From NCBI GenBank assembly GCA_022839625.1, contig JALHJL010000006.1:96171-160170 (forward strand): DNA of 64,000 bases. The letters are read 5' to 3'. Made by a program: the position numbers and the translations under genes. This DNA comes from Phycisphaerales bacterium. Its GTDB lineage: Bacteria; Planctomycetota; Phycisphaerae; UBA1845; Fen-1342. Numbering within the stretch: the first letter of the stretch is position 1; each line of letters starts with the position of its first letter. Shown in pieces: positions 7,618 to 16,277 of this stretch. Under the pieces are notes generated by a model. That model made no database searches and was not told the origin of the DNA. It saw only the letters and a list, made by a program, of their open reading frames with translations.

Positions 7618-10302
7618 ATGAGCGTGCGCAACCTGGACTCGCTGTTCCGACCAACGTCCGTCGCAGTGATTGGGGCGTCCAACAGCCCGAACAGCATCGG
7701 CGGAGTGGTCATGCGCAATCTGCTCAAGGGCGGGTTCACGGGGCCGATCATGCCGGTGAACCCCAAGTACCCGGCCGTCGCCGGCGTACTCACGTACCCG
7801 GACGTCGCACACCTGCCGCTGACGCCCGACGTGGCCGTCATCTGTACGCCGCCGGCCACGATCCCCGGGCTCATCGAGCAGCTCGGGGAGCGCGGCACGC
7901 GGGCGGCCATCGTGATCACGGCGGGGCTCTCCAATCCCCTGCCCGACAACCGCGGCCGCACGATCCAGCAGGCGATGCTGGACGCGGCCCGGCCCCACCT
8001 GCTCCGTGTTCTCGGCCCCAATTGCGTCGGCCTGCTGGTGCCGGCGCTCGGGCTCAACGCGACTTTCGCGCATGCGGAGATCGGTCCCGGATCGCTCGCC
8101 TTCGTGTCGCAGTCGGGCGGGTTCTGCACGGCCACCCTCGACTGGGCCCGTGCACGCGGGATCGGCTTCTCGCACTTCGTGTCGCTGGGGAATGCGGCGG
8201 ATGTCGATTTCGGCGACGTGCTCGACTACCTGGGCAGCACGCCGGAAACGACGGCCATCCTGCTGTACATGGAGTCCATCGGCAGCGACGAGGCCCGCAA
8301 GTTCATGTCCGCGGCACGCGCCGCCGCCCGCAACAAACCGGTGCTGGCCATCAAGGCCGGCCGGAACCCGGAGGGAGCCCGCGCGGCGGCGTCGCACACC
8401 GGCGCACTGGCCGGCTCCGACGGCGTGTATGACGCTGCCCTCCGCCGGGCAGGCATCCTGCGCGTGTTCACCCTCGACGAGTTGTTCGACGCGGTCGAGA
8501 CCCTGGCCCGCGCGCGGCCGTTGCAGGGGGAGCGGCTGGCGATCCTGACCAACGGCGGCGGCCCCGGAGTCATCGCGACGGACGCGCTGATCGCGGACGG
8601 CGGGACGCTCGCCGAGTTCTCCGCCGATACGCTTCGCAAGCTCGATACGCTGCTGCCGTACACCTGGTCGCACGGAAACCCGGTCGACATGATCGGCGAC
8701 TCCGATTACCGCACATACATCCAGGCGTTGGGCATCCTGTTGGAAGACCCGGGCGTCGATGCCATTCTCGTGATGAACGCTCCCAGCGCGCTCGCGCCGC
8801 CGGAAGAGACGGCCCGCGGCATCGTGAACGCGCTGCACGAGGCCAAGCTCCCCGTTCTCACGAGCTGGCTCGGCGGGGAGGCGGCCGGCCGCGCGCGGCA
8901 GATCTTCGCACAAGCCGGGATTCCCACGTACGACACGCCTGAGAGCGCTGTGCGCGCGTTCATGCACATGGTGCGCTACCGGCGTAACCAGGAAATTCTG
9001 ACCCAGACGCCGCCTTCCGCTCCGACCGACTTCACGCCCACGCCGGGGGCGGCCCGGGCGGTGATCGAGACGGCGTTGTCCGAGGACCGTGAGCTGTTGA
9101 CCGAGCCCGAGGCCAAGCAGGTGCTGGCGGCGTACGGCGTCCCGGTGGTCGAGACGCGCGTCGTCGCGGACCCCTACGAGGCTGCGAAGCTCTCGGAGGA
9201 GATCGGTTTTCCGGTCGCGCTGAAGATCCTCTCGCCGGACATCACGCACAAGTCGGACGTGGGCGGCGTGGCGCTGGCCCTGGACGCGTCGGACGACGTG
9301 TGGACGGCCGCCGTGACCATGCAGACCCGCATCGCAAAGCGGATGCCGGAGGCGCGCCTGACCGGCTTCACGGTGCAGAAGATGGTCCGCCGCCCACAGG
9401 CGCACGAACTCATCATCGGCGTCAGTACGGATTCGATCTTCGGTCCGGTGATTCTCTTCGGGCGGGGCGGGACCGCGGTCGAGGTGGTGGCGGACAGCAC
9501 GACGGCGCTGCCGCCCATGAACATGAGTCTGGCGCGGCGCATGATCGGGCGGACGCAGGTGTACAAGCTGCTGAAGGGGTACCGGGACCGGCCGCCCGCA
9601 GACCTGGACGCGATTTGCCTGACTCTGATCCAGGTTTCGCAGCTTATCGTGGACCGCCCCGAGATCATCGAGCTCGACATCAACCCCCTGTTCGCGGATC
9701 ACCAGGGCGTGCTCGCGCTGGACGCACGGATTCGTATTGCGCCGGCCGGGACGTCAGGAGCGCGGCGACTGGCAATCCGGCCGTACCCGCGCGAGCTGGA
9801 AGAGACCGTCCGGCTGCCGTCCGGGCGGGAAGTCTTCGTGCGGCCGATCCGGCCCGAGGATGCCCCGGCCCACAAGGCTTTCATCGCCCGTCTCACGCCC
9901 GAAGACCTGCGTTTTCGCTTCCTGGGCGTCATCCGCGACGTGCCGCCGAGCGAGATGGCACGCCTGACCCAGATCGACTATGACCGCGAGATGGCCTTCA
10001 TCGCGATCGCGCCCGATGAGCAGGGAGAGATGGAGACGCTGGCCGTCGTTCGAACCGTGTCCAACCCGGACAACACCAAGGCCGACTTCGCCGTCATGGT
10101 GCGCTCGGACCTGAAGCGCTCCGGACTCGGCAGCGCGCTCATGGAGAAGATGATTCGCTATTGCCGCAGCCGCGGGACGCAGGAAATCGTCGGCGAAGTG
10201 CTGGCCGACAACCAGGCGATGCTGAACCTCACCGCCCGGCTCGGCTTCACGGTGCGCCCGCTGCCGGAAAAGGGGCGCTGCGAAGTGCGACTCACTCTGT
10301 AG
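7618..10302 (+). CDS. ADP-forming acyl-CoA synthetase fused to GNAT acetyltransferase (Pat/PatZ-like)
   Basis: A 894-residue three-part protein. Residues about 1-460 match the CoA-binding and ligase alpha region of ADP-forming acetyl-CoA synthetases (start MSVRNLDSLFRPTSVAVIGAS). About 475-700 form an ATP-grasp beta region (LTEPEAKQVLAAYGVPVVET, then LKILSPDITHKSDVGGVAL). About 725-894 form a GNAT domain with VRPIRPEDAPAHKAFIARL and the acetyl-CoA loop region RSDLKRSGLGSALMEKM. This architecture is that of protein lysine acetyltransferases of the Pat/PatZ/YfiQ group, which acetylate metabolic enzymes such as acetyl-CoA synthetase. The SHTGALAG segment keeps the histidine that is phosphorylated in true ADP-forming synthetases, so synthetase activity may survive. 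GGAG precedes the ATG. Confidence 0.88.
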   Translation: MSVRNLDSLFRPTSVAVIGASNSPNSIGGVVMRNLLKGGFTGPIMPVNPKYPAVAGVLTYPDVAHLPLTPDVAVICTPPATIPGLIEQLGERGTRAAIVITAGLSNPLPDNRGRTIQQAMLDAARPHLLRVLGPNCVGLLVPALGLNATFAHAEIGPGSLAFVSQSGGFCTATLDWARARGIGFSHFVSLGNAADVDFGDVLDYLGSTPETTAILLYMESIGSDEARKFMSAARAAARNKPVLAIKAGRNPEGARAAASHTGALAGSDGVYDAALRRAGILRVFTLDELFDAVETLARARPLQGERLAILTNGGGPGVIATDALIADGGTLAEFSADTLRKLDTLLPYTWSHGNPVDMIGDSDYRTYIQALGILLEDPGVDAILVMNAPSALAPPEETARGIVNALHEAKLPVLTSWLGGEAAGRARQIFAQAGIPTYDTPESAVRAFMHMVRYRRNQEILTQTPPSAPTDFTPTPGAARAVIETALSEDRELLTEPEAKQVLAAYGVPVVETRVVADPYEAAKLSEEIGFPVALKILSPDITHKSDVGGVALALDASDDVWTAAVTMQTRIAKRMPEARLTGFTVQKMVRRPQAHELIIGVSTDSIFGPVILFGRGGTAVEVVADSTTALPPMNMSLARRMIGRTQVYKLLKGYRDRPPADLDAICLTLIQVSQLIVDRPEIIELDINPLFADHQGVLALDARIRIAPAGTSGARRLAIRPYPRELEETVRLPSGREVFVRPIRPEDAPAHKAFIARLTPEDLRFRFLGVIRDVPPSEMARLTQIDYDREMAFIAIAPDEQGEMETLAVVRTVSNPDNTKADFAVMVRSDLKRSGLGSALMEKMIRYCRSRGTQEIVGEVLADNQAMLNLTARLGFTVRPLPEKGRCEVRLTL

Positions 10303-10328
10303 GCATGAATCGGCGGCCCGGGTCTGGC

Positions 10329-10368
10329 CCCCGGCCGCGGAAGCTGCAATGCGCTGCCGCGGCCGGGG
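10329..10368. terminator. GC-rich 12-bp inverted repeat between convergent genes
   Basis: CCCCGGCCGCGG at 10329-10340 is perfectly complementary to CCGCGGCCGGGG at 10357-10368, with a 16-base loop. It lies in the 84 bases between the convergent stops of the acyl-CoA synthetase and the dockerin gene. No T-tract follows on either strand, so a bidirectional terminator or mRNA 3'-end stabiliser is inferred from position only. Confidence 0.45.
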
Positions 10369-10386
10369 CTCAGCCCGCCCGCTTCG

Positions 10387-13300
10387 CTACTTGCCCGTCA
10401 GGAGCTGGACGAACGGGTTGATGTCGCCGAAGTCCACGCTGCCATCCTGGTTGATGTCGGCGTTCGTGATATTGCAGTGCGGGAACGCCGCCGCGTACGC
10501 CGCCGGATTGCTGAGCGCCAGGATGAACGGGTTGATGTCGCCGAAGTCGACCGCCAGGTCGCAATTCACGTCGCCCAGCGGGTACGGCGCCGGCAACAGC
10601 GCCCAGATTTCCACGTCGTCGATGTTCCAGCCGGGGTAGGTGATCGAGTGGTCGGTCGGCCCCATTACCCAGCGGATGTAGACCGCCGGCTGACCATCCG
10701 CGACGGCGGCAATGCTATACGTTCGGTGCGACCAGGCCGCCTCGTTGATCAACTGGCCGCCATTGGACCACACGGTTACCCAGCTCGTCCCATCGTTGGA
10801 TGCCTCGATCCCGGCGTAGTCGGTCGCCTCCACGCCCAGCCAGCGCCAGAAGCGCAGTTCCACCGCGGCCAGGTCGGAGCAGTCGAGCGCGGAGGTCGTC
10901 AGGTACCGCGCCGGCATGTTGTTGGTGTAGTCGCCGTTCAGGTTGTAACCGTAGACGTTGAGGCCCGTGTAGCCGGCCTGGGGGTCCTTGTTGTGACTGC
11001 CGAGACCGGCCGGCTGGCCAAAGGCCCACGCCCCGGTCGTTGTCCAGCCGGGACTGACGTCCAGCGGGAAGCCGTACGCCAGCTCGGGCACGCCGATCAC
11101 CGTGATCGAGACCGTGGCCACGTTTGAGTCGCCGCCGTCCGGCGGGGTGCCGCCGTCATTGGCCTTGAACTGGAAGCTGTCCGCGCCGATGTAGTGGCTC
11201 GCGGGCGTGTACTGCACGACTTTGCCGCCGCTGGCGAGCGTGTAGGGGGCGGCGGTGATGGCGCCGCCGTTGGGATCGGCCAAGGCGCCGTGCGCCGGGA
11301 GGGACACGATGATGTAGCTCAGCGCGCTGGGCGGATTGGGCAGGCCGTCGTCCGTGGCCAGGAGGGTGATGTTGGCCGGCGTGTTCTCGTCCACGTTGAC
11401 GTTGCTGTTGTTGGCCGTCGGCGGGGTGGCCTGGCACGGCCCCATCGCCGACAGGTCCGACATGTAGAAGTCCGGCTGGACGCCGAGGCCGCGCGAGAGA
11501 CCGGACAGGCCGTCCGTCGCCGCGAGCGCCAGGTAGCTGATCGTGATTTGCCCGTCGAAGTACAGCTCGACCTGCATGGTGTTCTGGTTGCCGGCGTTGT
11601 GTTCCGGCACGTTCATCCAGGTCACCGCCACGCGATCGGCGGTCTGCTTCCAGCTCACGTTGCCGCCTTGCGCGGGGTTCAGGTCGTCGAAGAGGGCGCT
11701 GATCCGCGGCTGGTTGAAGTGTGCGGCGAGGGACTCGGTGGCCGTGCTGTCGCCGGCGTTGAAGGTGAGGTAGCCGTTGCTGCCGACGAAGAAGCGGGTG
11801 TAGCTCGTGCCGTAGAGCGGCACCGTAGCTCCGCCGCCGAGATTGACCTGGGCGAAGCTGTCGTTGGAGAGCGACAGCGTCGTTCCGCCCAAGGGGTTCG
11901 TGGGCAACTGGGAAATGCTCTCGCTGCAACCGAAGTAGAAATCGTCCGATCCGTTGGGAAGAAACGTCAGGCTCAGGTAGTCCAGATCGTTGTCGGTCGT
12001 GAAGAGCTCGGCGTAGTAGTTCGGAACGTCGGGCGTCGTGAGCGTGTAGCAGGTGCCGCCGTTGTCGTCCGTCGCGACGTTCCCGGCCTCATCTTCGGCC
12101 TCGACCACAAAGTAGTAGGTGGTGTCGTCGTTCAGACCGCTCAGGTTGACCACAGGCCACGGGGTGAGGACGGTGGACGTGGCGGTGTAGGTCGGCGCGC
12201 CGCAGCTCAAGCCGTAACGGACCGTGCCGCGCACTGCCTCATTCGCGTTAAACGCGACCTTGGCCGAGTGCGGGGCCAGGTCGGTCACCTGGACGTTGGA
12301 GATGACCGGCGGCGTGCAGTCCACCAGGGCCCCGACCGTGACGATCACGTTCTGGTGGCCTGCCCCGTCGTCCGCGTCGATGTACGTCACGGTCACGGTC
12401 TCGCCCGGCGCCACAAGGAGCACGCCCGGGGCGTTCGTCTCGCTGAGCACGACCGAGCCCGCGAAGAGCGCCGTGGCCGCGCCGGTCTCCGTCAGCACCA
12501 CCGTCTCGCCCGCGGGCTCGGAGGGCGACGCAATGGTCACGGTGGCGGTCTCGACGAGGGAGCTGTTGGCGTTCAAGCCGCAATCGCTGACGGCAATCTG
12601 CACCGTGCTCTCGCAGCCGTAGTTCGCCTGGTCCAACTCCACGAGACCCGCGTCGGGACACAGCGGGTCGCCGATGCGCATGAAGTACACGTCCTCCTCG
12701 TTGTTAAACGTGGCGGCGTAGGCCAGGCTCACGCCGCGGTCGTCGGAGATCATGTGGTAGTAGTCGCCGATCTTCTGCTGCTGGGGCCAGCCGACATGCG
12801 GATTCCAGGCCGGCGTCAGTTGCTCGTTGGGCGACCAGGTCAGGCCGCCGTCCGTGGAGTAGGAGTAGTACAGTTCCGTCAGGTAGGTGCCCGGGTGGTT
12901 GCGCGTGTCGTTCCAGACTGCATCGATGCGGCCGTTCGGGGCCACCGACAGCGTGCCGAACCACTGCCACGCATTGTTGCCCACCGGGTCATCATTGATC
13001 CGCACCGCGGCGCTCCAGCTTTGGCCGCCGTTGGTGCTGCGCGAGAACATCAGGTCCATCGGGTCGGCGCCCGCCGGGTCGATGGAGGCCAGCACGTAGA
13101 GGTTGTTGTGGGTCGGTCCGCCGGACCGGTCCACCGCCAACCAGGCCTGTCCAAGCAGGCCGCCCGGGTTGGGGCCGACGCCGTACACCAGGCTGCCGCC
13201 CAGGCTGAGCGTGGTGTTGAATTGCCAGGCGGCGGCCTGGTTGGGGTCTTTCATGGTCGTCGATTTCGCGAAGGTGAAGCCGTCGCCGCACAGGTACAGC

Positions 13301-14067
13301 GTGCCGTCGCTCCCGACGTCCAGCACGCCCCAGTAGGGCGAGCCGGGGATGTAGGTGCACGGGCGGTACGTGTTGCCGCCGTCATAGGAGCGGGTGAACT
13401 GGCCGTTGCAGATGCTGTACCACTCGGTCCAGTACGAGTAGATGTTGCCGCGGCCGATGCCCTCGGTCAGATCGATGACCATCCACTCCTTGTCGCCGCC
13501 GTAGGCCTCGATGCCGGCGTCCCACGACACGCCGCCGTTGAAGGACCGGAACATCTTGCAGTGATAGCCCGTGCCGTCGGAAGTCAGGCTGTCGTAGAAG
13601 AAGACGCCGTCCGGGTTGCACGCCAGCACGGGGTCCGACCGGAACACCCCGGGCTCGATGTTCCCCGGGAACGTCCAGGTCTGCCCGGCGTCGAAGGTAT
13701 ACGCCCAGCCGGCCTGCCGGAAATCGCTGCTGATCGTGTCGAACTGCCGCCAGCCGATGACCATGTTGTGCGGGTTGAGCGGGTTGACCGCGATGGAGGG
13801 CTCATTGGCGGCGTCGCCCACGATGTTGTTGCCGTTGGCATTGACATTGACCTGGACGCTCACGTAGCGTCCCTGTCGCACCCGCATTGCGGGCGTGGTG
13901 AGCTGCTCTTCCGGCGATACCGGCACGTACGCATCGCGCGGGACCTCCAGATGCCCCTGGGCAACCTGGGCAGCCGGCGAGCGATCGGCCGGCGGCGCTT
14001 GGGCGAGGCTCAGCGGAACAACGAGGGCGCAGACCGTCAACAACGAGAGCATGGTTCGGGGAATCAC
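10387..14067 (-). CDS. Giant secreted BNR/sialidase-fold protein with Ig-like domains and dockerin tail
   Basis: The GTG at 14067 is preferred because GGAGGG lies 5-6 bases upstream; the alternative ATG at 14052 has no correctly spaced site. The 1226 residues start with a signal peptide (core MLSLLTVCALVVPLSLAQA). In order: a sialidase-like/BNR propeller with repeated Asp-box-like segments such as SFNGGVSWD, SYDGGNTY, STNGGQSW and STDGGLTW (about 50-490); a region rich in beta strands (about 500-620); a fibronectin-like segment (about 630-720); a cadherin-like domain (about 930-1020); an immune-inhibitor-A-like jelly roll (about 1025-1155); and a dockerin-like duplicated calcium-loop tail with DFGDINPFILALSN and DFGDINPFVQLL. 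Likely an extracellular or surface glycan- or protein-binding factor; enzymatic activity is not shown. Confidence 0.85.
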   Translation of the reverse strand: MIPRTMLSLLTVCALVVPLSLAQAPPADRSPAAQVAQGHLEVPRDAYVPVSPEEQLTTPAMRVRQGRYVSVQVNVNANGNNIVGDAANEPSIAVNPLNPHNMVIGWRQFDTISSDFRQAGWAYTFDAGQTWTFPGNIEPGVFRSDPVLACNPDGVFFYDSLTSDGTGYHCKMFRSFNGGVSWDAGIEAYGGDKEWMVIDLTEGIGRGNIYSYWTEWYSICNGQFTRSYDGGNTYRPCTYIPGSPYWGVLDVGSDGTLYLCGDGFTFAKSTTMKDPNQAAAWQFNTTLSLGGSLVYGVGPNPGGLLGQAWLAVDRSGGPTHNNLYVLASIDPAGADPMDLMFSRSTNGGQSWSAAVRINDDPVGNNAWQWFGTLSVAPNGRIDAVWNDTRNHPGTYLTELYYSYSTDGGLTWSPNEQLTPAWNPHVGWPQQQKIGDYYHMISDDRGVSLAYAATFNNEEDVYFMRIGDPLCPDAGLVELDQANYGCESTVQIAVSDCGLNANSSLVETATVTIASPSEPAGETVVLTETGAATALFAGSVVLSETNAPGVLLVAPGETVTVTYIDADDGAGHQNVIVTVGALVDCTPPVISNVQVTDLAPHSAKVAFNANEAVRGTVRYGLSCGAPTYTATSTVLTPWPVVNLSGLNDDTTYYFVVEAEDEAGNVATDDNGGTCYTLTTPDVPNYYAELFTTDNDLDYLSLTFLPNGSDDFYFGCSESISQLPTNPLGGTTLSLSNDSFAQVNLGGGATVPLYGTSYTRFFVGSNGYLTFNAGDSTATESLAAHFNQPRISALFDDLNPAQGGNVSWKQTADRVAVTWMNVPEHNAGNQNTMQVELYFDGQITISYLALAATDGLSGLSRGLGVQPDFYMSDLSAMGPCQATPPTANNSNVNVDENTPANITLLATDDGLPNPPSALSYIIVSLPAHGALADPNGGAITAAPYTLASGGKVVQYTPASHYIGADSFQFKANDGGTPPDGGDSNVATVSITVIGVPELAYGFPLDVSPGWTTTGAWAFGQPAGLGSHNKDPQAGYTGLNVYGYNLNGDYTNNMPARYLTTSALDCSDLAAVELRFWRWLGVEATDYAGIEASNDGTSWVTVWSNGGQLINEAAWSHRTYSIAAVADGQPAVYIRWVMGPTDHSITYPGWNIDDVEIWALLPAPYPLGDVNCDLAVDFGDINPFILALSNPAAYAAAFPHCNITNADINQDGSVDFGDINPFVQLLTGK

Positions 14068-14230
14068 GTTGACCCTCCTGGTGGGTGGATTGTGCAGGCG
14101 ATGCAGCACACGAGACCGCCACGTTATCGGCCAGTCCCCCGCGGCGCGGTTGCACGCCACTTGCCGATCGACACAGTTATCGTAATCAAGTGCTATCGGC
14201 ATTACAAGGACAGGTGCAGTGAACAACGTC

Positions 14231-14755
14231 CTAATCTTCGTCGGCTGGCGCTGAGTCGGGGTGCGGCGCTTGCGGATCGAACTGCCGCCGTATCTTGATC
14301 TCGCCCTTTGCATCCCACACGGTCCACGTGCCGGTCGGCTGATCGTCGGCAAAGTGCTCCTCTTTGCGCAGCACGCCGTTGTCGTCCCAGGAGTAACGCG
14401 GCCCGTGTCGCCGGCCGCCGCGGAAATGCTGCTCCGTGGCCTTCAGCCCGTTGCGGTGCCAGGTGGCCACGACCCCGTCGACCTCACCCTGGACGAACGT
14501 CCCCTCGTACTCTCTGCCGCCGTGGTCGTACCAGGTCGTGTACACCCCGTGTTCCACGACGCGGCCATCCGGACGGCGCAGCATCTCCTTGTGCAGCCGC
14601 AGCTTGCCGTTGGGCCAGCGCTCCTCAACCACTTCCCGCTGCCCGGCGGCCGGCGGCACAGACGCCGCCCGCTGCGTCGAATGACACCCGCTCAGAAGAA
14701 ACACGGCCGCGCTCGCGGTCACGACGGGCAGGACCACACGGCGTAAGTCGATCAT
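14231..14755 (-). CDS. YwqK/MORN-repeat-like lipoprotein
   Basis: 174 residues with a lipoprotein signal (hydrophobic core then LLSGC at about residues 20-24). The mature part is built of MORN/YwqK-type repeats, short beta hairpins with the pattern xWxxGxxxxxxxxxxG, for example WPNGKLRLHKEML, WYDHGGREYEGTF, WHRNGLKATEQHF and WDDNGVLRKEEHF. YwqK-like proteins are often annotated as antitoxins, but no toxin lies next to it and the lipobox argues for an envelope role. The tail (about 150-174) is acidic. It lies between two dockerin genes on the same strand, with 83 bases to the upstream gene's stop. Confidence 0.75.
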   Translation of the reverse strand: MIDLRRVVLPVVTASAAVFLLSGCHSTQRAASVPPAAGQREVVEERWPNGKLRLHKEMLRRPDGRVVEHGVYTTWYDHGGREYEGTFVQGEVDGVVATWHRNGLKATEQHFRGGRRHGPRYSWDDNGVLRKEEHFADDQPTGTWTVWDAKGEIKIRRQFDPQAPHPDSAPADED

Positions 14756-14838
14756 GGTGTTACTCCACCGGCGAATGCGTGACGGTCACGCGTACCGTTG
14801 GGGGCGCAGCGAGCGTCCGTGCCGCGAACTCGCCGCGT

Positions 14839-15597
14839 CTACCCCCCGCTCAACAAGGCGACGAACGGGTTGATGTCTCCAAAGTTGACGGAGCCGTCAA
14901 TGTTGATGTCGCCGTTGACGTCCGGGCAGTGCGGATAGACGGCGGCGTACTGGGCCGGATTGCTGAGCCGCAGGACAAAGGCGTTGATGTCGCCGAAGCC
15001 CACGTCCCCATCGCAATTCAAGTCGCCGGTCAGACTGCTGATGACCTGCAAGTAGAAATGCTCCTCTCCGTAGAAGAGGGCCGTGTCGTCGTTGAACTTG
15101 CCGGCCACGGCCAGCACCAGGTCGTAGTAGTCCAGGGCCGCGTCGGGACCGACCTCGAGCTCGTATTGGAAACTCGTCGGCCCCACCGGCCAGCGGAAGG
15201 AAACGGCCGGATTCGTGTAGTAGTTGGGCGGCTCGCCCCACTCCGGCCAGTCGCAATCGGCGCCGTACTGGAGTTGGCCGCCGCTGACGACCCCCGGAAA
15301 ACGCAGCCGCCGGACCTGCACCGCGTACGTGTCGTCCGGCACGAGCGCCTGCACCTGGGCGGTCAGGCTCTTGACCATCCCGCGATAGGTGCGGAAGACC
15401 CTCAGCGGGCCGCGATCCGGGGCCCCGGTGGCACTCTCATCCGGGTCGGCGATGGTGTTCTCGCCGAAGACCTGAATCACATTGGCCGGCAGCAAACCGT
15501 GGCAACTGAGGCAGTTGCCGCCCCAGGCCGGCTCGGCGACGGCCGCCGGGACGCTGAGCCCCAGCAGCACCAACGACAGCAAGACGAGACGCTTCAT
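14839..15597 (-). CDS. Secreted one-heme dockerin protein
   Basis: 252 residues from the ATG at 15597, whose first bases overlap the stop of the hydrogenase protease gene (ATGA, 15594-15597), so it is translationally coupled to the hydrogenase operon. It begins with a signal peptide (MKRLVLLSLVLLGLSVPAAVA) and then immediately a single c-type heme motif, NCLSCHG, at about residues 28-34. A beta-rich middle (about 60-175) is unrecognised. The C-terminus carries two dockerin-like calcium loops (DVGFGDINAFVLRLSN and SVNFGDINPFVALLSG). Its position suggests an exported electron-transfer or structural partner of the hydrogenase; that role is inference. Confidence 0.75.
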   Translation of the reverse strand: MKRLVLLSLVLLGLSVPAAVAEPAWGGNCLSCHGLLPANVIQVFGENTIADPDESATGAPDRGPLRVFRTYRGMVKSLTAQVQALVPDDTYAVQVRRLRFPGVVSGGQLQYGADCDWPEWGEPPNYYTNPAVSFRWPVGPTSFQYELEVGPDAALDYYDLVLAVAGKFNDDTALFYGEEHFYLQVISSLTGDLNCDGDVGFGDINAFVLRLSNPAQYAAVYPHCPDVNGDINIDGSVNFGDINPFVALLSGG

Positions 15598-16205
15598 AGG
15601 GTGCCTTCCATCTGCGGCGCAGGTGCAAAGTGACACTTTGCACTCCCCGGTGTTCGCGAAACTCCGTACTCCCGCACTCCCGCGGAACTTTGCGCTGCCC
15701 CGGTGTTGGTGACAGGGAGCTCGGCCAAGACCAGATCCACGATTCTCGGCACCAAGGCCGCCAGCGTTGGTGAGAGCTCGAGCCCGCACGACACCTGACA
15801 GGGTTGCACGCCGATGACGATCACCTCGTGCGGCGCGACCCCCAGTTGTCGGGCGGCGCCCAGCGCTTCTGCCAGCCCCACCTCGTGCAGCGAGCACGGC
15901 GGGGCCGAGGGCGCGGCCAGATCGTCACCGTTCAGCCGCACGACGGTGCCGGGCGCGCAGTCGGCCGCGATGGCGTCCACGACGATGACCTTGCGGCGGT
16001 CGGCCAGGATTTCGACCAGGGCGAAGCCCGCGGTGCCGCCGTCGACGACTTCCACGTCGGGCGGCAGATCAAGTCGCCCGAGGGCTTGTATGACATGCAC
16101 GCCGACCCCCTCGTCGCGCAGGAGGATGTTGCCCACGCCGAGGATGAGCGTGGGGCACCGCGCGGTCTGCGAACGAGCGAATTGTCCGAGCGTCTGCACG
16201 TCCAT
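15594..16205 (-). CDS. [NiFe]-hydrogenase maturation endopeptidase (HyaD/HybD family)
   Basis: The ATG at 16205 gives 203 residues. The N-terminal part carries the family signature LILGVGNILLRDEGVGVHVI (about residues 20-39), in which Asp/Glu binds nickel, followed by VEVVDGGTAGFALVEIL with the second acidic ligand. This protease removes the C-terminal extension of the hydrogenase large subunit after nickel insertion. The substrate gene lies directly upstream on the same strand and keeps a 20-residue extension. The last 35 or so residues (after AELPVTNTGAAQSS) look non-homologous and may be a recent C-terminal addition. The stop overlaps the next gene. Confidence 0.9.
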   Translation of the reverse strand: MDVQTLGQFARSQTARCPTLILGVGNILLRDEGVGVHVIQALGRLDLPPDVEVVDGGTAGFALVEILADRRKVIVVDAIAADCAPGTVVRLNGDDLAAPSAPPCSLHEVGLAEALGAARQLGVAPHEVIVIGVQPCQVSCGLELSPTLAALVPRIVDLVLAELPVTNTGAAQSSAGVREYGVSRTPGSAKCHFAPAPQMEGTL

Positions 16206-16220
16206 CAAGCCACGTCCATC

Positions 16221-16277
16221 GGCCGGGACGAAGCCCGGCCGCTACAGCCCCCGGCCGACGCGGAGGTCGGCCGCTAC
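16221..16277 (-). repeat. Two tandem TAGCGGCC-type palindromes, one supplying the hydrogenase stop codon
   Basis: Read on the minus strand, the region holds TAGCGGCCGACC..GGTCGGCC-like and TAGCGGCCGGG..CCCGGCC hairpins in tandem (palindrome arms 16253-16259/16266-16272 and 16221-16227/16234-16240). The TAG of the first unit (16274-16276) is the stop codon of the large-subunit gene. The same unit recurs at 39282-39305 and, in variant form, at 46813-46835. It is REP-like; a hairpin directly after the stop could stabilise or attenuate the operon mRNA. Confidence 0.7.

Noticed and set aside
11194..14298. 1034-residue plus-strand open frame opposite the giant dockerin gene
   Set aside because: Its translation is Arg/Val/Gly-rich low-complexity text without motifs, while the minus strand has a signal peptide, BNR repeats and a dockerin tail. 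It is an antisense shadow of GC-rich codon usage.
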